From: Paenibacillus alba
GTDB lineage: Bacteria > Bacillota > Bacilli > Paenibacillales > NBRC-103111
Reading direction: 5' to 3'
DNA: 62,273 nt
NCBI RefSeq assembly: GCF_013204855.1
Contig: NZ_JABMKZ010000044.1
Coordinates: 1 to 62,273, forward strand
Shown here: piece by piece, positions 52,802 through 61,331 of the stretch
How positions within the stretch are numbered: position 1 is the first letter of the stretch
Layout of the letters: each line of letters begins with the position of its first letter
The notes under the pieces: generated by a model
Told to the model about the DNA's origin: nothing
Databases searched by the model: none
Seen by the model: only the letters and a program-made list of their open reading frames with translations
Program-made: the position numbers and the translations under genes

Positions 52802-53641
52802 ATGGATAACAAACTCTCTGCTGTCAGTTTAAGCTTTTTGAAATATTTGTCTTTGCTGCTTGCTGTACTGACGGTTTTGATTCCTCCTTATGTGGTCGTT
52901 GTTAATGCTTTCAAAAGTGCGGCAGAATATGCGGCATCCAGTCCGTTCAGCTTACCTGTGAACATCTTCAATTTTGCTAATTTTGCGAAAGTGCTGGAAG
53001 TGGGGAAGTTAGGCCAAGCTTTTACGAATACAGGGGTAATCATCGTTTCTTCGCTTGTTATTAATATCGTGCTGGGTACGATGGTGGCTTATGCATTGGG
53101 ACGCTTTAGCTTTAAAGGAAAAGGATTGATTTTGGCGGCTTATCTCATCGCTACGTTCATCCCCTTAATTACCACGCAGGTGGCCACCTTCAGTATTATC
53201 CAAGGTCTTCATTTGTTTAATTCAAAAGGGGCTGCAATCTTATTGTATGCGAGTACAGATGCTGTTCAAATTTATTTGTATCTTCAGTTTATTAGCAAAA
53301 TCCCATATTCCCTCGACGAGAGCGCAATGATGGAAGGGGCTTCGTTGTTCCGAATTTACCGGACGATTATATTTCCATTGCTTGGACCGGCTACGGCTAC
53401 AGCCGTTATTTTGAAAACAATTAACATCTACAACGATATGTACATTCCCTATTTATATATGCCATCTCAAAAGCTGGGCGTGGTTTCAACATCGCTGATG
53501 CGTTTTGCAGGGCCGAATAGTGCCCATTGGGAGCTTATTTGTGCGGCGATTCTGATCGTTATGCTGCCTACGATGATCGTCTATTTGATCCTGCAACGAT
53601 TTATTTTCTCCGGAATTGTGAGTGGCTCTGTGAAAGAGTAG
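52802..53641 (+). CDS. CUT1 sugar ABC permease (MalG/UgpE type)
   Basis: A 279-aa partner permease with six membrane segments and the EAA loop SLDESAMMEGASLFRIYRTIIFP, ending in GIVSGSVKE. It starts 3 nt after the first permease. No ATPase gene in the operon. Confidence 0.93.
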   Translation: MDNKLSAVSLSFLKYLSLLLAVLTVLIPPYVVVVNAFKSAAEYAASSPFSLPVNIFNFANFAKVLEVGKLGQAFTNTGVIIVSSLVINIVLGTMVAYALGRFSFKGKGLILAAYLIATFIPLITTQVATFSIIQGLHLFNSKGAAILLYASTDAVQIYLYLQFISKIPYSLDESAMMEGASLFRIYRTIIFPLLGPATATAVILKTINIYNDMYIPYLYMPSQKLGVVSTSLMRFAGPNSAHWELICAAILIVMLPTMIVYLILQRFIFSGIVSGSVKE

Positions 53642-53691
53642 TTAGATAGGCTAGAGATAGAGATGAGATCGAGGATAAGGAAGTGTGGGAA

Positions 53692-54621
53692 ATGGAATAT
53701 ATCAAAGGAATGACATGGGGCTGGGTAGGCACGCGAGGCACATGGGCCAACGAAACCGCTGATTTTTCGATGACAGAAATGGCTAAGCTAGGCGTGAATT
53801 GGACGGCTATCGCCTTGTCGGCTCTCCAAGATCACCCGCAAGCGACTAGCATTAACTATAAAGCTGAGCCGACGGTGACGGATGCCGAAGTCGTTTGGGC
53901 GATTAAGAAAGCCCATGGACTAGCGCTCAAGGTATGTTTGAAACCTGTTGTTAACTGTGCGAATGGTGTTTGGCGCGCTCATATTAATTTCTTTGACAAG
54001 GATGTACCGTGTGAGCCCAAATGGAGCGAGTGGTTCGCCAGCTATACGGAATTCATTCTTCATTATGCCCAAATCGCGCAGGATACCGGGTGTGAAATGT
54101 TCTGTGTCGGTTGCGAAATGGTACAGACGGATCGTCGCGCCGATGAGTGGAGAACGCTGATCGGGAAAGTGAGGGAAGTTTACACTGGCGTGATCACTTA
54201 TAACTGCGATAAATATCAGGAGACGAATGTCACTTGGTGGGATGCTGTTGATGTTATCTCCTCGAGCGGCTACTATCCGATTGATTCTTGGGAAGAACGT
54301 GTTGCGACGCTGGAAGCTTTTGCTGCCAAGCATAGTAAGCCGTTCTTCTTCATGGAAGCCGGCTGTCCAAGCCGCGAGGGCTCGTCGCTGCTGCCGAACG
54401 ATTGGGGCCTCGAAGGTTCGGTCAGCATGGAAGAACAAGATGAGTACTATCGCGTCATGTTGGAGAAGATTGGCAGCAAGCCATGGTTCCGCGGCTTCAT
54501 GCTGTGGGATTGGCCAGCGCAGCTGTACCCAGAAGCCGAGGCTGGACGCAACGACGACTATTGTATGTACGGCAAGCCCGCAGGGAAGACGATTGAGGCT
54601 TTTTATCGTCAGCAGATTTAG
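53692..54621 (+). CDS. GH113-like glycosidase (probable beta-mannanase)
   Basis: A 309-aa (beta/alpha)8 glycosidase without a signal peptide, so it should act inside the cell on imported oligosaccharides. The start (EYIKGMTWGWVGTRG) resembles glycoside hydrolase family 113. The expected acid/base Glu142 (CVGCEMVQ) and nucleophile Glu222 (FFMEAGCPS) are 80 residues apart, as in the Alicyclobacillus mannanase AaManA (Glu151 and Glu231). The ATG at 53692 is about 9 nt after AAGGAA; a GTG at 53683 overlaps that site. It ends the importer operon. Confidence 0.85.
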   Translation: MEYIKGMTWGWVGTRGTWANETADFSMTEMAKLGVNWTAIALSALQDHPQATSINYKAEPTVTDAEVVWAIKKAHGLALKVCLKPVVNCANGVWRAHINFFDKDVPCEPKWSEWFASYTEFILHYAQIAQDTGCEMFCVGCEMVQTDRRADEWRTLIGKVREVYTGVITYNCDKYQETNVTWWDAVDVISSSGYYPIDSWEERVATLEAFAAKHSKPFFFMEAGCPSREGSSLLPNDWGLEGSVSMEEQDEYYRVMLEKIGSKPWFRGFMLWDWPAQLYPEAEAGRNDDYCMYGKPAGKTIEAFYRQQI

Positions 54622-54719
54622 CAGCTTTCTAACATGATAAACCTTAGCCGTCTGTATTCATATCTATGAGCCTGTTATTCTTCGAAACGCTCGACGATGA
54701 AAAGATAGCGCTAATTTCA

Positions 54720-54748
54720 TTTGTTATGATAATATAATGCTAACAAAT
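54720..54748. promoter_or_regulatory. Inverted-repeat candidate operator in front of the lacI-type gene
   Basis: TTTGTTA (54720-54726) and TAACAAA (54741-54747) form a perfect 7-bp inverted repeat with 14 nt between, overlapping an AT-rich -10-like box. Half of it matches the site at 50361. It suggests autoregulation by the LacI-type product. Confidence 0.45.
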
Positions 54749-54795
54749 AGTATACGCCAATTACATTGGTTGCTAAACGAAATGGGTGAACGCTC

Positions 54796-55899
54796 TTGTC
54801 GCAAAAAATTACGATGCAAGAGATTGCAGATCGTCTTAGTGTTTCTAAATATGTCGTATCCAAAGCACTTTCCGGTAAATCCGGCGTCAGTGAAGCGACG
54901 AGACAAAAAGTGGTGCAGATGGCAGGACAGCTTGGATATCTGGCTCAGAAAAAGCCAAACACGCCTTTGGCAGATTCGGATAAACGCTGGGTTTCCAACG
55001 GAACAGAAGAAGGGCGGAGCACCGTGCTTGTGCTCATGCCGAATATTCGGCATCAAACGAAGGAATCATCGTATTGGGGCAAAATCCTCGACGGGATATC
55101 CAAGGAGCTTGAAAACAGAGGCGCTGATATGCTAACGCTAACGTTGAACTCAGCAGAGGGACTTAACAGCAGCTTGCGGCCGCAAGGCTTAGCTGGTGTG
55201 ATTGGTGTCGGGGAGATATCCCGATCCCTGCTGCTTGAAGTGCAGCGTCTGGGGCTGCCGCTTGTGCTGCTGGATCATGATGACCCGTTTATTTCGGCTG
55301 ATCAGGTGTTTGCCAACAACCGAGACAGCGCCTATCGGATTGTTCAATATTTACTTGGACTCGATCATCGATCTGTCCAATTCATCGGGAATACAGCATT
55401 CTCCAAAAGCTTCCGTGAACGCTGGCAAGGATTTCGGGAGGCTCTGGAAGAAGCGGGTATCGCCTACTTGCCTGAGACCTTTCAGAAGCTGCTCCACTTG
55501 GAGCAGTTGGATGCACAGGTGCAGGAGGAACAGATCCGTGAAGCTTTACGCCCTCATTTGGGGCGAACCACACTGCCGTCGGCGTTTGTTTGCGCGAACG
55601 ACCGCGTTGCTTCTGCGGCGGTTGCGGCTTTGCGCTCATTGGGTGTTTCAGTCCCGGACGAGGTGTCTGTGACCGGATTCGATAATATTGAAGCTGACTA
55701 TCCCAATCTGCAGGAGCTTACAACGGTTAATGTGATTAAGGAAATTATCGGGAAGCGGGGGGTTGATGTCTTGTTTTGGCGGATGGCTAATCGAGACTTG
55801 CCGGCAGAAACGATCCTGATTCGCGGTGATATCCTTGTTCGCAAATCAACCGTCACTCCGCGGATTCATGATCTTCCGCATGAGCTTAGCAGGACATAA
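54796..55899 (+). CDS. LacI-family transcriptional regulator
   Basis: A 367-aa regulator with an N-terminal LacI helix-turn-helix (KITMQEIADRLSVSKYVVSKALSGKSGVSEATRQ in pieces) and a periplasmic-binding-like effector domain. The start is TTG at 54796 with GGGTG about 7 nt upstream; the next ATG would cut the HTH. By position it controls the mannan/oligosaccharide operon together with the two-component pair. Good operator candidates are listed separately. Confidence 0.92.
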   Translation: MSQKITMQEIADRLSVSKYVVSKALSGKSGVSEATRQKVVQMAGQLGYLAQKKPNTPLADSDKRWVSNGTEEGRSTVLVLMPNIRHQTKESSYWGKILDGISKELENRGADMLTLTLNSAEGLNSSLRPQGLAGVIGVGEISRSLLLEVQRLGLPLVLLDHDDPFISADQVFANNRDSAYRIVQYLLGLDHRSVQFIGNTAFSKSFRERWQGFREALEEAGIAYLPETFQKLLHLEQLDAQVQEEQIREALRPHLGRTTLPSAFVCANDRVASAAVAALRSLGVSVPDEVSVTGFDNIEADYPNLQELTTVNVIKEIIGKRGVDVLFWRMANRDLPAETILIRGDILVRKSTVTPRIHDLPHELSRT

Positions 55900-55911
55900 G
55901 CGTTGCAAAAA

Positions 55912-55960
55912 GGGGCCGTCTCACAAGCAGAAAAGCTGCTTGAAGACGGCCCTCGTTTTT
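55912..55960 (+). terminator. Strong terminator after the lacI-type gene
   Basis: A 10-bp stem (55912-55921 with 55944-55953, GGGGCCGTCT/AGACGGCCCT) with a nested AAGCAG/CTGCTT stem, followed by CGTTTTTG. Confidence 0.85.
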
Positions 55961-56014
55961 GCTGACACTTTCTCATTGCCCTGATGTCGTCCTGATCCAG
56001 TTCCTTAGAATAAA

Positions 56015-56198
56015 CCTGCAATTGTGCATCTTTTTTACGCTTGGGATAGCCCAAAACATGAAATTCCTGCAATTGTGCATGTTTTTGAGGCTTTTTATGG
56101 ACTTGAGGCTGGATAAGATGAAAATACCTGCACAATTGCAGGCATTTCCACTTTTCAACCTAATTCGCTCGGAAATTCCTGCACTTTCGCAGGTTTTT
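56015..56198. repeat. Four-unit TGCA-hairpin array, copy B
   Basis: Units: CCTGCAATTGTGCATC+T6 (56015), CCTGCAATTGTGCATG+T5 (56066), CCTGCACAATTGCAGG (56127) and CCTGCACTTTCGCAGG+T5 (56178). Spacing is 51, 61 and 51 nt, matching copy A (51, 61, 50). Short blocks between units align with copy A (GATAGC and AAATT between units 1 and 2, GGCTT and GAAAA between 2 and 3). It lies between convergent genes (lacI-type and hisC-type). No gene is evident in this gap. Confidence 0.85.
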
Positions 56199-56293
56199 AC
56201 GGTCAGGGGAGCCGAATCACTTAACATGGCTTAGGGGACAGCCCTCTCTTAGGCCTTTATCACACCAACATGAACTGAATAGTCTTGTCGCAA

Positions 56294-57424
56294 TTATATG
56301 CTGCGAGCAGCTGCTGCATCCAGCACTTCACGAAGTGCCGCGAGGAAGGCGTTTTGCTCCTCAGCCGTTCCTATGGAGATACGCACGTGAAGGGGAAGAT
56401 TCCAGCCAGCACCATAGCGAACAATAATGCCTTTGCCCATCAATTGGTCATAGATGGATTTCGCATCTGGTCCAAGCTCTATTAAGACAAAGTTGCTCAT
56501 ACTACGGGTAAAGCCGATCCCCAGCAGCTCTAAGCCTTCATATAATTGCTCTCTACCGGCTGCATTCATGCTGCGGGTCGCTTCCACATGTGCATCATCC
56601 AAAATGGCAGCCGTAGCCCCAACTTGAGCTAAGGCATTCACATTAAAAGGTTCTTTCACCTGACGAATATGCTGCAAAATGGCAGGAGCTGCAATGCCGT
56701 ACCCTACACGGATGCCTGCTAATCCATAAATTTTGGAAAATGTCTGAGTAACGATAATCGGATAACCTGAGCGCACAAGCTCGAGTCCATCGCAATAATC
56801 GTCTGCTGTTACAAAGTGGCTGTAAGCTCCATCGAATATGACCAGTACCTGAGAAGGGAGCTGATCCATCAACTGGTGCAAATCCTGTTTCTTCATATAT
56901 GTACCCGTAGGATTGTTGGGCGAGCAAATGTATAGCAGCTTTGTTTTTTCGTTGACAGCAGCAAGAATGTCCTGGATCTCGTAGCTATAATTTTCACGAA
57001 GTGGGACTTCAACGACGCGGGCACCCATCAGATTGGCCCCGAATTCATATTCGCTGAATGTAGGGGACGGCACAACAATTTCATCCCCTGGCTCCAAAAA
57101 GGTTTCAGAAATAAGTGTAATCAGCTCATCTGCACCATTAGTCACAAGGACTTGATCGGCAGTGAAGTCGTATTTTTTGGCAATAGCTGCTCTGAGGTCA
57201 ACTGTATCTGCGTCAGGGTAGCGGTGAATATCAGATACATAAGATTGGATGGCAGAGATCGCCATAGGAGATGGACCTAAAGGATTCTCGTTGGAAGCCA
57301 GCTTAATGACCTTCTCGATCCCTAATTCCCGCTGAACTTCCCAAATCGGCTTGCCGGGAGAGTAAGGCTTCATCTCACTTAACACGCTGCGAGGACGGAT
57401 GGTTTCCATAGTTCGATTGTTCAT
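56294..57424 (-). CDS. hisC: Histidinol-phosphate aminotransferase-type enzyme
   Basis: A 376-aa fold-type I PLP aminotransferase (HisC subfamily): KLASNENPLGPSP, the PDAD loop, LYICSPNNPTG, DGAYSHF and the PLP Lys in TFSKIYGLAG. It transfers an amino group to imidazoleacetol phosphate (histidine synthesis), and some members act on aromatic amino acids. It stands alone, outside a his operon, so the aromatic or alternative role is open. The ATG at 57424 has AAGGAG 8 nt upstream; a GTG 9 nt earlier overlaps that site. A symmetric motif lies upstream. Confidence 0.9.
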   Translation of the reverse strand: MNNRTMETIRPRSVLSEMKPYSPGKPIWEVQRELGIEKVIKLASNENPLGPSPMAISAIQSYVSDIHRYPDADTVDLRAAIAKKYDFTADQVLVTNGADELITLISETFLEPGDEIVVPSPTFSEYEFGANLMGARVVEVPLRENYSYEIQDILAAVNEKTKLLYICSPNNPTGTYMKKQDLHQLMDQLPSQVLVIFDGAYSHFVTADDYCDGLELVRSGYPIIVTQTFSKIYGLAGIRVGYGIAAPAILQHIRQVKEPFNVNALAQVGATAAILDDAHVEATRSMNAAGREQLYEGLELLGIGFTRSMSNFVLIELGPDAKSIYDQLMGKGIIVRYGAGWNLPLHVRISIGTAEEQNAFLAALREVLDAAAARSI

Positions 57425-57449
57425 AGCAATCACTCCTTAATAGATAATT

Positions 57450-57483
57450 ACTTTAGTTAAATAATACATTAACTTGGTAAAGT
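57450..57483. promoter_or_regulatory. Nested palindrome upstream of hisC
   Basis: ACTTTA/TAAAGT (57450-57455 with 57478-57483) surrounds AGTTAA/TTAACT (57455-57460 with 57469-57474). It is centred about 40 nt from the start and is a candidate operator. Confidence 0.4.
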
Positions 57484-57553
57484 AGTAAAGTAAAAATTAG
57501 TATCTCCTATCATGAGTACGTAGTATAGTCTAGTTTAGAAGCGAGGGGAGAAT

Positions 57554-57835
57554 TTGAAACCGCGAAAAAAGAGAAAGACTTTATTTTTGTCCTATTTTGC
57601 CTTTTCTCTATGGCTAGGTGCAGGGATTGCTACTTATTTATTTGGTGGGAATCCGGGTGTAGCTATTTTCAGCAATTTGTTTTCTATGATTGTGTTTCTT
57701 ATATTAGCGTCTTTACTCATAAGTTCTAAACGGAAAATGTTTAAAGAGGAAATCGTAGTGTTCATGCTGCTTCTCTTCCCATTCATTTTGTTTGTTTTTC
57801 TGATGATCGGAAGTATGACGGGTGTTCTCGAATGA
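57554..57835 (+). CDS. Small three-segment membrane protein, unrecognised
   Basis: A 93-aa protein with a very basic start (MKPRKKRKT), then three hydrophobic segments at about 10-30, 36-55 and 67-88. The start is TTG at 57554 with GAGGGGAG 4 nt upstream. No known family. A terminator with GUG-rich stem follows. Confidence 0.7.
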   Translation: MKPRKKRKTLFLSYFAFSLWLGAGIATYLFGGNPGVAIFSNLFSMIVFLILASLLISSKRKMFKEEIVVFMLLLFPFILFVFLMIGSMTGVLE

Positions 57836-57843
57836 TAGAAAAG

Positions 57844-57890
57844 AACAGCACGCACCAATGAAATCTCAGTACGTGCTGTTTGAGTTTTTT
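57844..57890 (+). terminator. Terminator after the small membrane protein
   Basis: AACAGCACG (57844-57852) pairs with CGTGCTGTT (57872-57880); TGAGTTTTTT follows. Confidence 0.8.
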
Positions 57891-57914
57891 ATAACTTAAT
57901 CAATATCCTAGCTA

Positions 57915-60065
57915 TTACTTCTTCAAATCCAAACGAATATCACGGCCATCGTCCTGTACAGACAGCTCTTTGCCAGCTGTTTTCAGCGTATTCGCGTATT
58001 TAACCCAAGCATCCAGCATTACAGCGCCATCTTTCCAATCCTTCACTTCACCAAATACGGTAAATCCATCACCGCTGCCTGTAGCCATGAAATCATTGGT
58101 TGTTACCTTGAAGGTACGCTCTTTGTTGAACTTGCCGTCCACATAGATAGGTGTGCCATCAACCAAGGTGATTTTAGAATATTTTTCACCTAGCGGCTTC
58201 GTGCTGTCCCACTCCACTTTCAAGCCGGAGAATTGAATCGCAGGAAGGTTGGAATACTTGTCGGTTACTTCCAAAGCCTTCTTAATTTGCTCAGCCGTCA
58301 TGGTGCCAGTAACGTTGTAATTACCGAAAGGGAACACTTCGAACATTTTACCGTACGTCAGATCACCTTTATCCAAATCAGCGCGAACGCCGCCAATATT
58401 CGTGAAGGCAATGTCCGATTTCTCAGAAGCACGCATCGCATCTGTGATGCTGTTGCCTAATTGCGTGGTACCATCGCGTTCAACGCCGCCATTGGCTGCA
58501 AAACGGAAGGACTTCCGGCTTAGCGGTTCCGAAACTACGGCTTCTACTTCATTGGATTTTGTTGAAATTTTAGCTTTATAGTCTTCAACCGTTTGATGAA
58601 TTTTTGCATCAGCAGTTGTTAGGTTTGTATAGGTTTCTAGCAAGCTAGCATTGGATGAAACGACTTGCTTGGTAGTTTTATCAACAAACAATTGAATATG
58701 ACCTACCGCATAAAGCCAGCTCTGAGCTTCGACGACAGGGATTCCATTCACGATACCGGAAACGCGCAGGTGGGAGTGACCGCCAACAATCGCGTCAAGT
58801 GTGCCGTTGCCTGTTCCGTTGGCAAGATCAGCAAGCTCGCTGATAATTTCTTGTGATTTTTGGTTTTGCTCGCCTGGCAGATGGGAAGTGACCATGATGA
58901 TATCCACGCTTTTAGCGCGAAGCTCATCGGACAGTTCCTTGGCTAATGGTACCGGATTGACAAAAGAGAGACCCTCAATATTGGTTGATTTGGTTGTTGT
59001 CGTTGTTTGCGGCGTTGCGAAGCCGATAATCCCGATTTTAAGGCCATCTTTTTCAACGATGACATATGGCTCTGTCCAGTCAACGCGTTTGCCTGTTTTG
59101 TCATCGATAATATTGGCTCCGAGGATAGGGAACTTGGCGTTTTTAATATTGTTAATCAAAACGTCACGGCCAAAATCAAACTCGTGGTTACCAATCGCCG
59201 CCGCATCATACTGCACCTGAGCCATCGTATCCATGACGGATTGGCCATTCGTTGTATTGGAAATGAGAGTACCTTGCCAAGCGTCACCGCCGTCAACAAC
59301 GACTGTGCCTTTTGGATTTACAGCGCGGAAATCGCTTACGATACCACCCAAAGTTTCGATGCCGCCTTGCTCTTGATTTCGTTTTTTGTCAAAGCCGACT
59401 TCGATTTTACCGTGAATATCATTAGTAGATAAAATATCAACAACTTTAAAAAGGATAGGTTTAAGTGCTTTGGCTACTTCATCGCGCGTTACAGCCGCTG
59501 TAGGATTGAAATTTCCGTCCAGAGTCGGGGAGAAAATTCCGCTGATAACAGCATAAGCAACATAAGGGCGAGATTCTTTGGCAATAGAAGAGGAATCTTT
59601 GAAGTAGTTCAGTACATTCTCATTCACTTTAGGCAATTGACCGCCTGTGACGACTTTCACGATTAACTCAGCGAGTTCTTGACGTGTAACAGAGGCATTC
59701 GGGTGAAACGTCCCGTCCGCAAAGCCGCTAATCAACTTAGCTGCAACCGCATTCGCGACAGCTTGTTTTTGCCAATTGGCCAAATCGGAGAACGTTGCTG
59801 TGCTAGGGTTGGCATTCGTTAGCTTGGCGGCACGATTGATCATGGTTACAACTTCAGCACGTGTAGCCTCATTTGCCCCGCGATAGTCGGTATCTCCATA
59901 GCCTTCGATGGCTCCGTTGTCAATGGCAAGGCGCATGTCTGATTTCATCGCAACGGGTGCGTTCGGCACTGCGGATTCTGCGAAAGCCAGGCTGCCAGCG
60001 AAAGAGCTGGTTAGAACCGTAACAAGAGCGAGAGCTGTGAGTCGAGTGGTCAATGTTTTTTTCAT
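57915..60065 (-). CDS. SLH-anchored secreted 5'-nucleotidase / UDP-sugar hydrolase
   Basis: A 716-aa protein. Signal peptide (MKKTLTTRLTALALV, cleavage after AFA at about 29), then three SLH repeats at about 40-205 that bind secondary wall polymer. The calcineurin-like metal site follows: DILSTNDIHGKIE near 214, GGDAWQG, IGNHEFDFG, TSHLPG and GGHSHL, plus the 5'-nucleotidase C-terminal domain (NIGGVRADLDKGDL, FPFGN, FMATGSGDGF). It hydrolyses extracellular nucleotides or UDP-sugars. AGGGGGA precedes the ATG. SLH repeats at the N-terminus are less common than at the C-terminus. Confidence 0.93.
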   Translation of the reverse strand: MKKTLTTRLTALALVTVLTSSFAGSLAFAESAVPNAPVAMKSDMRLAIDNGAIEGYGDTDYRGANEATRAEVVTMINRAAKLTNANPSTATFSDLANWQKQAVANAVAAKLISGFADGTFHPNASVTRQELAELIVKVVTGGQLPKVNENVLNYFKDSSSIAKESRPYVAYAVISGIFSPTLDGNFNPTAAVTRDEVAKALKPILFKVVDILSTNDIHGKIEVGFDKKRNQEQGGIETLGGIVSDFRAVNPKGTVVVDGGDAWQGTLISNTTNGQSVMDTMAQVQYDAAAIGNHEFDFGRDVLINNIKNAKFPILGANIIDDKTGKRVDWTEPYVIVEKDGLKIGIIGFATPQTTTTTKSTNIEGLSFVNPVPLAKELSDELRAKSVDIIMVTSHLPGEQNQKSQEIISELADLANGTGNGTLDAIVGGHSHLRVSGIVNGIPVVEAQSWLYAVGHIQLFVDKTTKQVVSSNASLLETYTNLTTADAKIHQTVEDYKAKISTKSNEVEAVVSEPLSRKSFRFAANGGVERDGTTQLGNSITDAMRASEKSDIAFTNIGGVRADLDKGDLTYGKMFEVFPFGNYNVTGTMTAEQIKKALEVTDKYSNLPAIQFSGLKVEWDSTKPLGEKYSKITLVDGTPIYVDGKFNKERTFKVTTNDFMATGSGDGFTVFGEVKDWKDGAVMLDAWVKYANTLKTAGKELSVQDDGRDIRLDLKK

Positions 60066-60177
60066 AAGTGTAAGAGTCCCCCTTCATTAATAGAACGCAG
60101 GTTAATTAGTTCATCTATTAGTATATAGGAGATTGGTAGTTTTTGAGAAGTAAAGAAATTATGATTAGCAGCATGCA

Positions 60178-60210
60178 CAAAAAAAGCCGTTCACCTTCCA
60201 AGAGGCTAAT
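60178..60210 (-). terminator. Hairpin overlapping the end of the 92-aa gene
   Basis: AGCC...GGCT pairing with seven T at the minus-strand 3' side, starting at the stop codon of the small gene at 60206. Confidence 0.5.
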
Positions 60211-60484
60211 TGGCTTTGCGGTCCATATGAACTTCAAAATGATAAATCGTGTTGCGTGTAAGCACTCGGAAATCCATTCCGTCACGATCTATCGCTTGTA
60301 CTCTTGTTGTTTTGAAAGGGATATAACGGTTGATTGCGGATAGCATCATAGGGGAACCAACCTCGGTAGGGTTCATTTCACAGAAAGTCTGCCCTTGAAT
60401 CTGATCAAAATCGAATCGTTCTGAACGATGTTTCGGGGTAAACCCATCCACTTCGTAGATTTGAAGAAGCTTTAGTAATCTCAT
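60206..60484 (-). CDS. 92-aa hypothetical protein
   Basis: A soluble small protein beginning MRLLKLLQIYEVDGF and ending FEVHMDRKAN, no membrane segment or known motif. It has a good ribosome site (GGAGGGTATC) before the ATG. A beta-rich pattern (RVQAIDRDGMDFRVLTRNTIYHFEV) suggests a small beta sandwich or barrel. It lies 140 nt from the start of the 5'-nucleotidase gene. I do not recognise it. Confidence 0.7.
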   Translation of the reverse strand: MRLLKLLQIYEVDGFTPKHRSERFDFDQIQGQTFCEMNPTEVGSPMMLSAINRYIPFKTTRVQAIDRDGMDFRVLTRNTIYHFEVHMDRKAN

Positions 60485-60642
60485 GTCTGATACCCTCCAA
60501 TCGGAACCTCTTTCTTTTAGTATACACCCAGCTTGACGTCAAAGTGAAATTTTGCAACCTAACAAATAACTAATATTGTCTTCACACTTTCCTTGTTTCC
60601 CAAATATACAATTGAGCTATCTAAAGTGGGGGTGTTGCTGGC

Positions 60643-60864
60643 ATGATGCACACGACGATGATCGTTGAAGGGAAAGAAGTTCTTATGTTTTTTGATTCCG
60701 TTTATCAGGATGATATCCATGCAGCTGTTGAAACGATCAAAAAGCATTTATCGAATGCTCAGGTGAAAAAAGTGTTTGATGATCTCGGTTTGGTTAATAT
60801 CACCAGCAAGGAAGTAACGCTCTATTCGCTGGACGGAGAGATGGAAACGATCTGTATCTCTTAA
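60643..60864 (+). CDS. 73-aa hypothetical protein
   Basis: A small protein (MMHTTMIVEGKEVLMFF to LDGEMETICIS), acidic, with an alternating helix-strand pattern (AVETIKKHLSNAQVKKVFDDLG). A GTGGGGGTG ribosome site precedes the ATG pair at 60643. No family recognised; it is next to the VOC gene. Confidence 0.65.
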   Translation: MMHTTMIVEGKEVLMFFDSVYQDDIHAAVETIKKHLSNAQVKKVFDDLGLVNITSKEVTLYSLDGEMETICIS

Positions 60865-60935
60865 ATTAATGAACTAGCCCTCAGACTCTCTTTTCGTTAC
60901 AATAGAAGGAGTTGAATTTGGGGAGGTTCTATTAA

Positions 60936-61331
60936 ATGGCAGTTTTGAAATTGGAGCATGTCGGTGTCATGGTAGCAAACTTGGAAACATCCATTCGTTT
61001 CTATGAGGAAGTTATCGGTCTCAAGCACAAAGGCACGCTGCTTCATACGAACGGTGTGATTCGACTTGGCTTTCTGGGTTTTGAACAGTTAAATGAAACG
61101 GAAGTAGAATTGATTGAAGGTTATAACGGAAACTTGCCGCAAGAAGGCAAAGTTCATCACTTGGCCTTTACGGTGGATGACGTTGAAACCGAATTTGCAA
61201 GAATCAAAAGCTTGCATGTTGAAGAGTTGGATACGGAGATAACAACGCTTCCGAATGGTTCCAGATACTTTTTCTTTAATGGACTGGACGGAGAGCGCAT
61301 CGAATTTTTTCAATCAACACGAGGAATGTAG
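60936..61331 (+). CDS. VOC (glyoxalase-like) family protein
   Basis: A 131-aa vicinal-oxygen-chelate protein. Two beta-alpha-beta-beta-beta modules: LEHVGVMVANLETSIRFYEEV at the start (His8) and HHLAFTVDDVE (His near 68), with a Glu in ERIEFFQ at the end, matching the metal-ligand pattern of glyoxalase and methylmalonyl-CoA-epimerase-like members. The exact substrate is unknown. GGGGAGG precedes the ATG. Confidence 0.88.
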   Translation: MAVLKLEHVGVMVANLETSIRFYEEVIGLKHKGTLLHTNGVIRLGFLGFEQLNETEVELIEGYNGNLPQEGKVHHLAFTVDDVETEFARIKSLHVEELDTEITTLPNGSRYFFFNGLDGERIEFFQSTRGM

